Positions 43,336-53,177 of a DNA stretch of 64,000 nt are shown one piece after another; the stretch's first letter is position 1; every line of letters starts with the position of its first letter. Source of the stretch: Candidatus Leptofilum gracile (GTDB taxonomy: Bacteria; Chloroflexota; Anaerolineae; Promineifilales; Promineifilaceae). The position numbers and the translations under genes were made by a program. The notes under the pieces were generated by a model. It was not told the DNA's origin, made no database searches, and worked only from the letters and a program-made list of their open reading frames with translations. The stretch covers positions 124,001 to 188,000 of the forward strand of contig JADJOJ010000009.1 in NCBI GenBank assembly GCA_016713825.1. The letters run 5' to 3'.

Positions 43336-44622
43336 GCGGCCGTTGTTCAGTTGGCGAAACATGGCCAGGCATGTACCAGCGCCGGCTGGCTGGCTCTTTC
43401 TCGGCAGGCCATAACAGTTTGCCTAGCTGCCCCACCACAGGTTGTAAGCGCTCGGCATCAAAAATGCGGCGGCCGTGCATCTTTTTGCGGCGCAGATCGG
43501 GCCGTTCCCGGCGCAGGCGCTCATACAGGGCGATGGTGCGCTCGATGGTGTTGTGAATGTCGAACCGTACACTGTCGGAGCGGGCCGCCTGGGACATGTG
43601 CTGCAGGCGTTCTGGGTTGCTGGCCAGCCCTACCAGCGCAGCGGCCAACCCCCCGGCGGGTTTGGTGGTCAATAAGCCAGAACGGCCAGACTCTACCGTA
43701 TCCACAATGCCTGGGGAGGAGATGGCTACCACCGGCAGCCCGGCGGCCATCGCCTCGATAACCGTCAGGGGGTGCACCTCGGTGACAGAGGCGGTGGCGA
43801 ACAGGTCGGCTGCGGCCAGGTAGTTGGCGACGTTTTCATACGACACCGCGCCGGTAAACAGCACGCTGCTGGCGATGCCCAGTTCATTGGCCAGATTTTG
43901 CAGTTCAGGCTGGCTGGCCCCTTTGCCGATGATCATCAGGTGTAAATTGGGCACCACGTCTTTGGCGATGGCGAACTGTTCTAGCAGGATATCTACATCT
44001 TTTTCAGGGGAGAGGCGGCCAACGTAGGTAACCAGAACGGCCGTTTCCAGCACGCCCAAATCGGTTTTAGACAGGGGGGCCGTCGGCTGGTGGAACGGTT
44101 TCAAATCGACGCCATTTTCGATCACTTCAATGGGGCGGCGCACACCAAACTCTAGCATTACGTCGCGCACGCTGGCAGAGGGGGTAATGACCAGGTCGGC
44201 GTAATCGGTAAATTCAGGCCAGACCTGGCGCATGATGGCGTCGGCGGCGGGTTGGGGCAGCGATGTAAAGGAGCCAGTGTACAAATCGTAGCGGGTGTGG
44301 TTGGTGTAGACGATGGGGGAACGGCCGTACCGGTGAGCCATCTCTACGCTCATGAACAGGTGGTGGCAATGAATAATGTCCATTTCTTGCAGCAGCGCCT
44401 GGGCTTTGCTGCTGTAGCGCATGCTGAGATAGTAGCCATAATCCCCAGCATAAACCCAGGCGAACGTACCACGCCCGGCTCGTCGTTGGGGTCTGGTTCC
44501 CCCAGCGTAAAGATAGTGACTTCATGTCCGGCAGCTTCCAGGTGTTCTTTGTACAACGAAACCATGCGGGTAACCCCGTTGATAACGGGCTTGTAGCAGG
44601 CAGTAACCATGCCGATTCGCAT
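43325..44622 (-). pseudogene. GT4 glycosyltransferase, frameshifted
   Basis: The N-terminal 55 residues (MRIGMVTACYKPVINGVTRM onward) and the main part (YAGDYGYYLSMRYSSKAQAL to 43325) are in different frames. One base seems to be lost near 44455-44470, between VVRS and AWVYAGDYGYY. The main part has GT4 signatures: GRLSPEKDVDILLEQFA, NELGIASSVLFTGAVS, EVHPLTVIEAMAAGLPVVA. It is like glycolipid or mannosyl-transferases acting on membrane lipids. Restored length about 430 residues. No other decay is visible, so an assembly error is as likely as inactivation. Confidence 0.8.
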
Positions 44623-44967
44623 TTCCCTTCTTCCTTTTGGCTAAAATATTATGTAAAGCTAACTTATTCTGCGGTCTCCGAGATTTACATAAAGTAGCCA
44701 CTGAACGCAAACTTACGCTTCCCTATTTATACCACTAACCCGGCTGTTTTTGTACGATGTGCCAAAGATGCGCAGGCAGCAATAAAAAGCCCGGTAAACA
44801 CAGTACGCAAAATGGGGTAGGGGCGGTGCGGCCAGGAACCATCGTTGCCGGGTGGCAAAGGCAAACCTTAAGTGACCGTCCGCAAATAAGTTAACGGAAT
44901 GGTGCGGACGGTTTAGCAGTAAGCGGCCGCCTAAAAGGGGAAGTTATTGTTGGCCGGGTAATGTGGG
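44623..44967. other. 345-bp spacer with one inverted repeat
   Basis: No gene found. GACCGTCCGCA (44875-44885) and TGCGGACGGT (44903-44912) form a hairpin around 17 bases, close to the 3' end of the minus-strand cinA gene, but without a U-tract. The rest, including TATTTATACC (about 44733), shows nothing I can name. Confidence 0.6.
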
Positions 44968-46098
44968 TTAGTTGTGCACCATCAGCCAGCGGCGCAGGTG
45001 GGTCAAGCCCAGGGTTAGCGCCCAGTGGTCGATGTTTTCTGGGTGGCCGCCAAAGGAGCGCTGGGTGACAGAAACGCCATGCGGCGAGGCGAGGGTGACC
45101 AAAATTTGCACGCCGCCCTGGGTGACGTTGTTGTACACAATCAGGCTCAGGTCGGTGGCGGTTTGGCTGCGCAGGGTGTTGGCTGCATTGCGGCACCATT
45201 GGCTCAGGTTGTCGCTGGTGAGCGCCTCTAGCTGGAGGGCGGTGGCCAGATCGTTCCAGGTGCGGGCGGGGTGCAGCTGTACGTGGCTGGCGGCGTTGGG
45301 CAGGGTGGCCAGGGTGTTGTACAACATGCCGTGGGTGTAACATTCGGCCAGGCTGAGCCGCAAACTGCTCTGCTTCAGCTGGTGCAGCACCACGGTTTCT
45401 AGGCGATCGGCTTCGCCGCCAAATACGTGATCACCCAGGCGTTGGGAAACGGCCGTTTTCAACCGCGCCAACTGTTCTTCCACCGCCGCCGCCGATTGGG
45501 CCCTGGCCCACAGCCGGATGTTGGTCTGGCCGGCAAACGAATCGAAGGTGATACGCTGCTCAGAGCTGGCGTTCAGGTCGGCCAAATCTTGCTTGAGGCT
45601 GCTTTCCATCACGCCCACGCAGCGCAGCAGGGTCCAGCCGGTTTGCAGCTCGCTGCTCAGCCGCTGGCGCAGGTAGGGCAGCACTTCTGTTTCTAGCAGG
45701 TAAGACATTTCGCGCCGGTTGCCGGGCAGGCAAACCAGCACGCCGCCGTCTTCCTCTAGCATCAGGCCAGTGGAGCCGATTTCGCTGTCGCCCAGCAGAG
45801 TACTTCCCTGGATGCCGGGTGGTTCAGGGATGGGTTGGCGCTGGGTAACGGCCGTAATTGCCTCTCGCGTAAAATCATCCTTGCCGTTGCCCAACCCGCC
45901 GGTAGCAATCACCAGATCTGCCCGGCGCAGCGCCACCCGGAAGGTGTCGGCAATCATCGTCGGATCGTCGCCAACGGTTACTTTGCTGGTGAGGGTAACA
46001 TTTACTTCGCGCAGGCTACGGGAGATGTAGGCGGCATTGGTGTCTAGGATGTCGCTAACGAGGAGTTCGGTGCCGATGCTGATGATTTCCACTTTCAT
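44968..46098 (-). CDS. cinA: CinA-like protein with degenerate C-terminal domain
   Basis: 376 residues. N-terminal MoaB/MogA-like domain: ISIGTELLVSDILDTNAAYI, VTVGDDPTMIADTFRVAL, DLVIATGGLGNGKDDFTREA. A middle part with PGNRREMSYLLETEVLPYL follows. The C-terminal domain corresponds to the NMN deamidase domain but lacks the standard ATAESCTGG (here LSLAECYTHGMLYNTL), and the protein is shorter than typical CinA (about 415). It may retain ADP-ribose or molybdopterin-like binding but not deamidase activity. Start ATG 46098 is conserved with the family. Confidence 0.8.
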   Translation of the reverse strand: MKVEIISIGTELLVSDILDTNAAYISRSLREVNVTLTSKVTVGDDPTMIADTFRVALRRADLVIATGGLGNGKDDFTREAITAVTQRQPIPEPPGIQGSTLLGDSEIGSTGLMLEEDGGVLVCLPGNRREMSYLLETEVLPYLRQRLSSELQTGWTLLRCVGVMESSLKQDLADLNASSEQRITFDSFAGQTNIRLWARAQSAAAVEEQLARLKTAVSQRLGDHVFGGEADRLETVVLHQLKQSSLRLSLAECYTHGMLYNTLATLPNAASHVQLHPARTWNDLATALQLEALTSDNLSQWCRNAANTLRSQTATDLSLIVYNNVTQGGVQILVTLASPHGVSVTQRSFGGHPENIDHWALTLGLTHLRRWLMVHN

Positions 46099-46251
46099 GT
46101 TTGCTACTACTAACCATTCAGGAATAGTGTGAAAAGTTGTTTGATGTCATGCAGTGGGCAGTTGGCTGCGATTTCGGGTAGCCACCATGATAAGCGGGGG
46201 TGTCCAGCTGAGACGGCACTGCATTAGGCGTTATGTTTACGATTCCATCCC

Positions 46252-46761
46252 CTATGATGCATCTATTTTGTGTTGTGACAACATCAATTGGTACTGGCGA
46301 ATGGTTAAATCGGTGTTGCGAATTTTGAAGGCGAGATCTGCTGCCAGGTTTTTCATTAGTTTGTAACCCAGCTCGGGATAGGTGTCGCAAAGCTGCATGA
46401 GCCGGTTGCGGTCGATGCGCAGCAGCATGGTGTTGGCCTGGCTCACCCGGATTGTGGCGGAGCGCATACCCTGGTCTACCAGGGCAACTTCGCCAAAAAC
46501 TTGGCCCTGGCGGAGTTCGGTCAGGACAACCATCTCCGTTTCATCAACATCGTCGCTGACAAAGGTGGGGTTCATGATCACTTCCACACCACCACGGGCA
46601 ATAACATATAGCTCAGTGGATTGATCGTTTTCTTTCAGCAAAATGTCGCCAGTTTGGTAACTGTTGGCCTCGCAGAGGGCCGCGACAAGCTGAAGCTGTG
46701 TGTCACTGAAAGAGTCAAAGATATCAGTTACCGATAAAATGGCGCTGGTTGATTGCTGCAT
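46252..46761 (-). CDS. Stand-alone cyclic-nucleotide-binding-domain protein
   Basis: 169 residues. One cNMP-binding beta-barrel (about 10-135): YQTGDILLKENDQSTELYVI, GQVFGEVALVDQGMRSATI with the phosphate-binding Gly-Glu pair, then two helices. No DNA-binding domain and no membrane segment, so it is not a Crp-type regulator. It may regulate a partner by binding cAMP or cGMP. Ribosome site AGGGGACG precedes the ATG. Confidence 0.8.
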   Translation of the reverse strand: MQQSTSAILSVTDIFDSFSDTQLQLVAALCEANSYQTGDILLKENDQSTELYVIARGGVEVIMNPTFVSDDVDETEMVVLTELRQGQVFGEVALVDQGMRSATIRVSQANTMLLRIDRNRLMQLCDTYPELGYKLMKNLAADLAFKIRNTDLTIRQYQLMLSQHKIDAS

Positions 46762-46850
46762 AACGTCCCCTTAAATGCCAGTTGCTGACAGGGCGCATTC
46801 TAGCATAAAGCGATCTTTTACAAAAGTCCTGGAAACGGTAGAGAGACCTT

Positions 46851-47933
46851 TTACTTGTCCCAGGTTTGACGCAAAACCCGAATCCAGTTTTGGTGGGTCA
46901 CTTTGTTCAGGGCGGCATCATCAAAACCTGCTTCGCGCAGGGCGGTGATGAGTTTGGGCAGGCCGGTAACGTCTACCAGGTCGTGGGGCATGGTGGCGCC
47001 GTCGAAGTCGGAGCCAAAGCCGACGTGGTCGATGCCGATGCGGTCGGCGATGTAGGTGAGGTGGCGGACGATTTCGCTGAGGGAAGTGGGTTGGTCGAAA
47101 CGGCCGTCTTCCCGCAAAAACCCCACATGAAAATTAATGCCCACCATGCCGCCTGTCTCCTTGATGGCATCGAGCTGTTTGTCGGTGAGGTTGCGCGGCG
47201 AAGCGCAGAGGGTATGGGCGTTGGAATGGGTGGCCACCAGGGGGGCATCGCTGATTTTGGCCACGTCCCAGAACCCTTTTTCGTTCAGGTGGGACAGATC
47301 GATCATCACCTTGAGTTCGTTGCAGGTGCGCACCAGACCTTTGCCTGTCTTGGTGAGGCCGGGGCCACTATCGGGCGATTTGGGGAAGCTGAACGGGACG
47401 CCGTAGCCGAACTTGTTGGGGCGGCTCCAAACCAATCCCAGCGAGCGCAGCCCGGCGGCATGCAGAATGTGCAGGGCGTCATAGTTGGTATCAATCGCCT
47501 CCGCCCCTTCGATGTGGAAGATGGCGGCAAAGGTACCGTCCTTCAGGCATTTGCGCAGCTCTTTGGCGCTGCGCACGATTTTGACCTGACCTTCAGATGC
47601 TTTTTCGATTTCGAAGAGGTGGGTGGCAACGGCCGTTGTAAAACGCAGCGCATCCTTGTGCCGGATAGGATCGGGCAGTGGCACTTTGTACCCTTTTTTG
47701 GTCTGCTTGGCCCCGTTGAACGCCTCTTTTTTCTCTTTTTTGCTGGGCGGTTGGCGGTTGTTGGGGGTGAAGACGGCAAAAAAGCCACCGGCCAGGCCGC
47801 CTTCGCGGGCGCGGGGCAGGTCGATGTGGCCAATTTCGGAGCGTTCGAAGAAGGAACGGCCGTTTCCTTGATGTTCTAAATGTAAATTGAGCAGGGTATC
47901 GTTGTGGCCATCAAAAATGGGAAAGTCAGACAT
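46851..47933 (-). CDS. Membrane-dipeptidase family (M19) peptidase
   Basis: 360 residues. Zinc ligands of the M19 family: FDGHNDTLLNLH, the bridging Glu in FHIEGAEAIDTN, DLSHLNEKGFWDVA, ATHSNAHTL and DHVGFGSDFDGATMP. No signal peptide, so cytosolic; it cleaves dipeptides, possibly D-amino-acid containing. Ribosome site GGAGGTGACC before the ATG. Transcribed alone. Confidence 0.93.
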   Translation of the reverse strand: MSDFPIFDGHNDTLLNLHLEHQGNGRSFFERSEIGHIDLPRAREGGLAGGFFAVFTPNNRQPPSKKEKKEAFNGAKQTKKGYKVPLPDPIRHKDALRFTTAVATHLFEIEKASEGQVKIVRSAKELRKCLKDGTFAAIFHIEGAEAIDTNYDALHILHAAGLRSLGLVWSRPNKFGYGVPFSFPKSPDSGPGLTKTGKGLVRTCNELKVMIDLSHLNEKGFWDVAKISDAPLVATHSNAHTLCASPRNLTDKQLDAIKETGGMVGINFHVGFLREDGRFDQPTSLSEIVRHLTYIADRIGIDHVGFGSDFDGATMPHDLVDVTGLPKLITALREAGFDDAALNKVTHQNWIRVLRQTWDK

Positions 47934-48208
47934 GGGTCACCTCCTGGCAGTGGGTTGGTAAGCAAAGCTTCATTACGCCAAGTATAGCTTAACTTCCTGG
48001 ACCAATCATATGGTAAAAGGTTGTGGGGGAAACGGCCATTTCTAATCTGCGTAAATCCGTGGCAAAAAAAGGCGACAACGAATTTAAGTAATCAACGAAT
48101 GGGAAACTGCCGTACGAATTGTGAATCGTGAATTGCGAATTGTTAACGGCCGTTTTCTGTCCTTCTGCCCTCTGACTTCTTCCTTCTTCCTTCCAGCAAA
48201 CGGCCGTC

Positions 48209-49393
48209 TCACCCCGCACCTGGTTTATGTCGCCACGGGTTGGGGAAGTAGCGCTGGAGGTAACGGCCGTATGCATTCCGTTCCCGCCGCTCTACCGTGC
48301 CGCTGGCGCGATGAATAAGGATGGCTTCCCCCTCAACCTCGATTTTGGCCCCGTTTAAGTTATCCGCCACAATGCCGACCGGGGCGTTTAAGCGCCGATC
48401 GTACTCCACCAGCATGTCCCGATGCTGCTGCAAAATGCTGTTGCCCACCACCAACCCGGCCCCGTTGGCCGAGGGGGGAGGCGGGAAAAAACGGGTAGAC
48501 GGCCGTTCCGCAAACGTCTGATACCGCGTCAGTTCAGCCGCACCATAAGCCAGGCTGGCATCTGGCCGCAAACTGCCGGTATCATGATCAAAGGTGTGCA
48601 GGGCAAATCCGGCGGCGTCGAACGTGAGGTAGCGGCTCTGGCGACGGCCGTCCCGCGTGTGGTCGCCAATGACCCCGGTGTGCACAAACGTGCATTCGCC
48701 CACCCGGGTAATTGTGTCGTTGTAATCGTGCCCCAGGTGGTTGTGCCCGGAAAACCAGAGCTTGATCTGGGGGTTGGCCTGGACCAACGCAATGAACTTT
48801 TCCGGGTCGGTGTAATGATTCAGGTAGGCATTTGGCCCCTTGAGGTGCAGGTCTTGCAGCACCCGCAGCCCGGAACCGAGGATCGGCGCGTGGCTGAAAA
48901 CGAAGATCGGCCGGTGACGCTGCGCCACCACCGTTTGGGCAAACCAGTCAAACTGCTCATCATCAATATGCACTTCATGGTGCGACCCCTCATTGGCGCG
49001 GAAGCCGGTTTGGGAGAGGGTGATGCCAACCGCCACACCCCAATCGATGAGGGTATACGGCCGTACCCGGCCAAATATCTCGCACCACGCGGCCACCGCC
49101 TCTTCATCCCGCTTAAACTCAGCCCCTTCCATGTCATGGTTGCCAATCAGCGGGTAAAAAGGGACGCCAAAGCCGCTAAAATAGTCGAACCCCTCCTCAA
49201 AAGAGAGGCGCGTGCCGCAGTGTGAATAACCGCCCTGGTCGCCTAAACTGACAACCGCCGTCGGTGACAATGCCATCAACTGCTGCTGTGCCCGTTCTAG
49301 CCATGCCTTTTGGGCCGTTTCATAATGTAAATCGCCTACAATCAGCAGGCGCTGTGTATGTAAATGGGTCATATCATTCAATTGGGTGATCAT
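48209..49393 (-). CDS. Calcineurin-like metallophosphoesterase
   Basis: About 394 residues; starts at 49393 and 49372 are both possible. Metal motifs in order: VGDLHYETA, SLGDQGGYS, LIGNHDMEG, FSHAPILGSG and FSGHNHLGHD, complete for a two-metal phosphoesterase. The last 130 residues form an extra beta-rich domain. Cytosolic by lack of signal peptide. The substrate (phosphodiester, nucleotide or phosphoprotein) is not predictable. The 275-bp gap toward the dipeptidase gene (47934-48208) holds only short AT-rich words such as GAATTGTGAATCGTGAATTG. Confidence 0.88.
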   Translation of the reverse strand: MITQLNDMTHLHTQRLLIVGDLHYETAQKAWLERAQQQLMALSPTAVVSLGDQGGYSHCGTRLSFEEGFDYFSGFGVPFYPLIGNHDMEGAEFKRDEEAVAAWCEIFGRVRPYTLIDWGVAVGITLSQTGFRANEGSHHEVHIDDEQFDWFAQTVVAQRHRPIFVFSHAPILGSGLRVLQDLHLKGPNAYLNHYTDPEKFIALVQANPQIKLWFSGHNHLGHDYNDTITRVGECTFVHTGVIGDHTRDGRRQSRYLTFDAAGFALHTFDHDTGSLRPDASLAYGAAELTRYQTFAERPSTRFFPPPPSANGAGLVVGNSILQQHRDMLVEYDRRLNAPVGIVADNLNGAKIEVEGEAILIHRASGTVERRERNAYGRYLQRYFPNPWRHKPGAG

Positions 49394-49427
49394 CCTAACC
49401 TGGACAAGCCAGAACCAAACAAAAATT

Positions 49428-49590
49428 TTTACCACAGATTTCGCAGATTTTATCCTAAGCGTTCAGCCTTGCCTGGAGCAAGGGCATCGCCTCGGCGCTT
49501 CGCGCCTGGCGATGCCGAAGATCGTGCGGGATACCAACTGAACGGCTACATTTAATCTTTTCAATCTGCGAAATCTTTGATTTTTTGCTC
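49428..49590. repeat. CAGATTTCGCAGATT repeat enclosing a CGATGCC hairpin
   Basis: CACAGATTTCGCAGATTTT (about 49433) and TTTTCAATCTGCGAAATCT (about 49558) are outer inverted arms. Between them is a second palindrome, GGCATCGCCTCGGCGC and GCGCCTGGCGATGCC. One repeat seems inserted in another. Confidence 0.7.
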
Positions 49591-49619
49591 ACTGCACAAG
49601 GACTACACAAATAAGGTAC

Positions 49620-50432
49620 TCACGCAAAAAGCGTGTCTAGCTGGTAAAAGGCACGGCCGTTTTCTGCCACAAAATCGATAACGGTGTACCCCTCGGTAAA
49701 GAGGTCGGTGAACAGCTGGCGGGTGTGTTGCCGCCAGGCCAGGGCCAACGGCAAATCGCGGGCTTTGAGGGCCTGAATGTTGCGGGGAATTTGCACAAAG
49801 TGGGTGGGTTCGCTGGCGGATTTGGGGGCTTCGGGTGGACGGCCGTTTTCCCCCACCACATTCAAAATGAGATGATGGGGAACGGCCGTTTCCCCCACAC
49901 CCCTCCCCGCCAGCCGATTCTCCACATGGGCGCTGTTGAGCTGCCAATCCACCTGAAAACGGTCAGTGGGCAGCCCGGCGTTGATGCCTTCAAACTGACC
50001 GTACAGGTTGGGAATGTAGGTGCGGCAAACCGCGCCCAGTTTGTGAATGTTCAGCCTGGCATTGCCCGTTTCCAGCGGGTCGTAGGTCCAGGTGATCAGG
50101 TCTAGCCCCTGGCCCAGCACCAGTTGCCGCTGGGCCAATTTGAGCTGCTCGCCAATGCCCTGCCCCTGAAACTCCGGGTGTACCCCCATGAGGTGCGAGG
50201 CGTGTTTGAAACGGCCGTGTCCCAACCAGCCCACAAAGCCCGCCACAAACCCCACCAGCCGCTCCCCAGCATACGCCCCCAGCAACACGCCCCCGTTTTT
50301 GTGGAAGGTCAGCAGCATGTGGCTGGGCACCGCCTCCAGCGGATCGCTCATCTTCCAGGCGGCGATTTGTAGTTGTTCAACGGCCGTACAGCCCGCTGCA
50401 TCCGTAATGGGTCGAATCTCAACATTCTTCAT
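49620..50432 (-). CDS. GNAT-family acetyltransferase (COG3375-like)
   Basis: 270 residues from the second ATG of a pair (50432; GAGG six bases upstream). Acetyltransferase core in the first 150 residues: GERLVGFVAGFVGWLG, HLMGVHPEFQGQGIGEQLKL with the acetyl-CoA Gln-Gly-x-Gly-Ile, ITWTYDPLETGNARLNIHKL. The C-terminal part is specific to a family of predicted GNAT proteins with long extensions. ACGGCCGT appears several times, also as encoded NGR and TAV. Substrate unknown. Confidence 0.82.
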   Translation of the reverse strand: MKNVEIRPITDAAGCTAVEQLQIAAWKMSDPLEAVPSHMLLTFHKNGGVLLGAYAGERLVGFVAGFVGWLGHGRFKHASHLMGVHPEFQGQGIGEQLKLAQRQLVLGQGLDLITWTYDPLETGNARLNIHKLGAVCRTYIPNLYGQFEGINAGLPTDRFQVDWQLNSAHVENRLAGRGVGETAVPHHLILNVVGENGRPPEAPKSASEPTHFVQIPRNIQALKARDLPLALAWRQHTRQLFTDLFTEGYTVIDFVAENGRAFYQLDTLFA

Positions 50433-50856
50433 CATGAGCCTCAAAATAGGAACACAGAGTTTCACAGAAAACCGCAGAGTTACACAAAGATTGATGAGTT
50501 TTTCTCGGCCTACGTCGTGTTCTCAGCGGTAAGATTAGCGAAGATCAACAGAAACAACAAGACCCCCTTGCGGGGGCCTTGCTGCGGAAGAGAAGAAGAG
50601 GAGGAGAAGAAGGAGAAGAGTTTTTTGCTTAACTTTCCTTATCTTACAATGTTTGCCCGCAAAGCTTTGTATTTTGCTTAACAACATGGTTATGTAGTTC
50701 AGTACGTTTTTGCTGTTTGCCGGAAAATAAAGCCTGCCTCCGTTTATGCCCCCAAGAATATGTACTGGTTTTGTGGTGAAGATAGCGCCAAGTTGGCGCA
50801 GTTCAGGCGCTGGCCTGGCTACCGCTTCACCCCCAATTATCTTGTGGAGGTAAACT
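50433..50856. other. 424-bp spacer upstream of the beta-solenoid operon
   Basis: No gene. It contains ACCCCCTTGCGGGGG (a short hairpin near 50567), a purine-rich run of AGAAGAGGAGGAGAAGAAGG (about 50595), then AT-rich sequence in which a promoter is likely, ending with the GTGGAGG ribosome site at 50844-50850. Confidence 0.55.
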
Positions 50857-51923
50857 GTGGCAATTTCAATTGATAGTGCAACTGGCAATATTCGTGCAGG
50901 TGGCGACGACACCGATGGTGATTTGATCCTGCGCAGCAACGGCGGCCAAAATCGCTTTCATCTGGATGCCGGCGGCGGCAATATCTGGATTGGCGGTAAC
51001 GGGGCCGACGGTGACATCATCCTTTTCCCAGTAAGGGGCAAAAATGGCACGCTTTCCCAAGCAACCATTCACATTGATGGCGGCGCAGCCAACATTTTTG
51101 CCGGTGGGAATGGGGTCGATGGCGATCTGGTGCTGAAGAGCGGTGGCGGGGCCAACCGCATTCGCCTGGATGCCGACGGCGGCAACATCTGGGCCGGTGG
51201 CAATGGCGCGGATGGCGATTTGCTGCTGTTCCGGGCCAACGGCAACAACAGCTCAACCGGGCAGGCAACCATTCATTTGGATGGGGATGCGGCCAACATT
51301 TGGGCGGGCGGCAACGGTGTGGATGGCGACCTGGTGCTGAAGAGTGGTGGCGGGGCCAACCGCATTCGCCTGGATGCCGACGGCGGCAACATCTGGCTGG
51401 GTGGCAATGGCGCGGATGGCGACATTGTGATTTTCCGGGCTGGTGGGGACAACCAGACTTTGTCTCAGGCATCTATTCATCTCAATGGCGATGCGGGGGA
51501 CATTGTGTTGCAAAATGCAGACTGCGCCGAGGAGTTTGAAGTAGAGGATGAAGCTGGGACAGAACCGGGTACGGTGATGGTCATTGGTGAACACACGCGG
51601 CTGTGCTCTAGCCAGCAGGCGTACGACCGGCGGGTGGCAGGCATTGTGGCGGGTGCGGGCACGCTGCGCCCGGGCATTGTGCTGGGTCGGCAGATTTCAA
51701 AGGCGCAACGGCTGCCCATTGCGTTGATGGGGCGGGTTTTTGCAAGGTGGATGCGAGTAACGGCCGTATCCAAATCGGCGACCTGCTCACCACTTCCCAC
51801 CTGCCCGGCCACGCCATGAAGGTGCTGGACCCCGCCAAAGCGTTTGGGGCCGTCATTGGCAAGGCGCTCGATCCGCTCCAGGGTGACACAGGGCTCATTC
51901 GCGTCCTGGTTGCTTTGCAATAG
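50857..51923 (+). pseudogene. Beta-solenoid repeat protein, frameshifted near its C-terminus
   Basis: Starts at GTG 50857 with GTGGAGG six bases upstream. The first 215 residues are three copies of a 68-residue double repeat (31 + 37), each unit starting N-I-(W/R/F)-x-G-G-(N/D), for example NIWAGGNGADGDLLLFRANG and ANRIRLDADGGNIWLGGNGA; this predicts a beta-helix. The following domain (YDRRVAGIVAGAGTLRPGIV) continues in another frame after the T run 51737-51741 as CKVDASNGRIQIGDLLTTSH and AFGAVIGKALDPL, to the stop at 51921-51923. That C-terminal block resembles self-cleaving tail-spike-type domains. One base is missing, by error or mutation. Leads an operon with a metzincin-like protease gene. 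Confidence 0.75.
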
Positions 51924-51932
51924 GAGGCAAAC

Positions 51933-52649
51933 ATGGCAACGTTAAGCGTTAAAACCATTGCCGCCAACTGCCTGGACCGTACGCCCACTTTCTCGCTCAG
52001 GCGGCACATCTTTGGCGTGTACGGCAACAATAACCGAAACCGCTCCCTCAAAGCGCAGCTCAACCTGATCCGCACCCGGCCGCATATTCGCGTAGCGATT
52101 GTGACTGTGCGCCCGGTTGGCTCCACACAAGGGCAGTACGCCAACCTTCAGCGCGATCTGGACCTGACCAATGATGTGTGGCAGGATGATGCCGCCGCCT
52201 GGGTGTACTGCACCGGCGTGGCGACCGTCTACACCAACATTCTGGGCAGCAACGGCGTGCTGAACCAAAACTCATGCCCGCTGGGCGTGCAGGGTTCGCC
52301 CACGCAGGAAGAAGACGATCTGTTTGACCTGGGGCGCAATTTGGGGGCAGACCTGGTAGGGTATTACATCACCGGTTCAACCAACCCAGGGCTGATTGGC
52401 TGCTCGGCTTACCCGGCGGGGCGGCGCGGCTTTTGGGTAGCGATGAACAGCAACCAGAACACGTTTGGGCACGAACTGACCCACGTGGTTGGCCTTAATC
52501 CGCACCCAAATCAGGACCCATTGGTGCCCGACAACGACCAGGACAACCTGATGTGGCCGACGCCTGGGGCCATTACCAACCCACCGCCGGATTTGCGCCA
52601 GGCCAATCGCGACCGCATTTTGGGCGACCCTGGCATGGAATCTTGCTAA
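51933..52649 (+). CDS. Metzincin-like zinc protease
   Basis: 238 residues. The catalytic zinc motif HELTHVVGLNPH (HExxHxxGxxH type) lies at about residue 190, and NLMW downstream could be the Met-turn. There is no signal peptide or pro-domain of recognisable type. The N-terminal 150 residues (RRHIFGVYGNNNRNRSLKAQ and VYTNILGSNGVLNQNS) are unusual. The ribosome site TAGGAGGCAA overlaps the stop of the beta-solenoid gene, so the two are coupled. Secretion by a non-Sec route or action inside the cell cannot be decided. Confidence 0.78.
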   Translation: MATLSVKTIAANCLDRTPTFSLRRHIFGVYGNNNRNRSLKAQLNLIRTRPHIRVAIVTVRPVGSTQGQYANLQRDLDLTNDVWQDDAAAWVYCTGVATVYTNILGSNGVLNQNSCPLGVQGSPTQEEDDLFDLGRNLGADLVGYYITGSTNPGLIGCSAYPAGRRGFWVAMNSNQNTFGHELTHVVGLNPHPNQDPLVPDNDQDNLMWPTPGAITNPPPDLRQANRDRILGDPGMESC

Positions 52650-52670
52650 TTGGGTTAAAGGAGCAAACAA

Positions 52671-53147
52671 ATGACACAGTTAACAGAACCTTTGGCAACG
52701 GAACTGGCCTCGCCTTGCTTTCACACGGCCGAAACGATTTTGGAGCGCCGTTCTGAAGCAGATTTTGAGCAGCTGCGGGCGGTGCTGACCGATGAAGAGG
52801 CAGACGAGGTGGTGAAACAAAATGCGATCATGCTGCTGGGGCGCTGGGGCCGCCCAGAAGTGGTGCCCAGCCTGGTGGCTCAACTTCCGGTGCAGGATGA
52901 GCGTGGGCTAATCAACCTGGTAGATGCGTTGGGTCGATTGGGTACGCCGGAGGCGGTTACGGCCGTTCTCGAACAATCGTACCACCCATCCCCCGACGTG
53001 CGCCGCTTTGCCGCCTACGCCCTGGAACGAGCGGGCAGCCAGCCGGCCCTGGTTCGCCTGCGCGAGATGAGCCGGGTGGATGAAGCCCCGTTTGTCCAGG
53101 CGCGGGCCCGTGATTTGCTAACCCGGCGCGACAGCCAGAGCGAGTAG
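52671..53147 (+). CDS. HEAT-repeat protein
   Basis: 158 residues, about four helical HEAT/PBS-lyase-type repeats: ADEVVKQNAIMLLGRWGRPE, GLINLVDALGRLGTPEAVTA, SPDVRRFAAYALERAGSQPA, APFVQARARDLLTR. A scaffold, not an enzyme. AAAGGAGC precedes ATG, 21 bp after the protease gene. It is the last gene of the operon, followed by a terminator. It may assemble or chaperone the other two. Confidence 0.82.
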   Translation: MTQLTEPLATELASPCFHTAETILERRSEADFEQLRAVLTDEEADEVVKQNAIMLLGRWGRPEVVPSLVAQLPVQDERGLINLVDALGRLGTPEAVTAVLEQSYHPSPDVRRFAAYALERAGSQPALVRLREMSRVDEAPFVQARARDLLTRRDSQSE

Positions 53148-53177
53148 CCAGCGCTGCGCGGCCAAAGGCCAAAACCG

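Noticed and set aside
43336..43362. Longer YraN start at 43362
   Set aside because: It would add nine residues absent from the family and lie deeper in the glycosyltransferase gene, without a better ribosome site.
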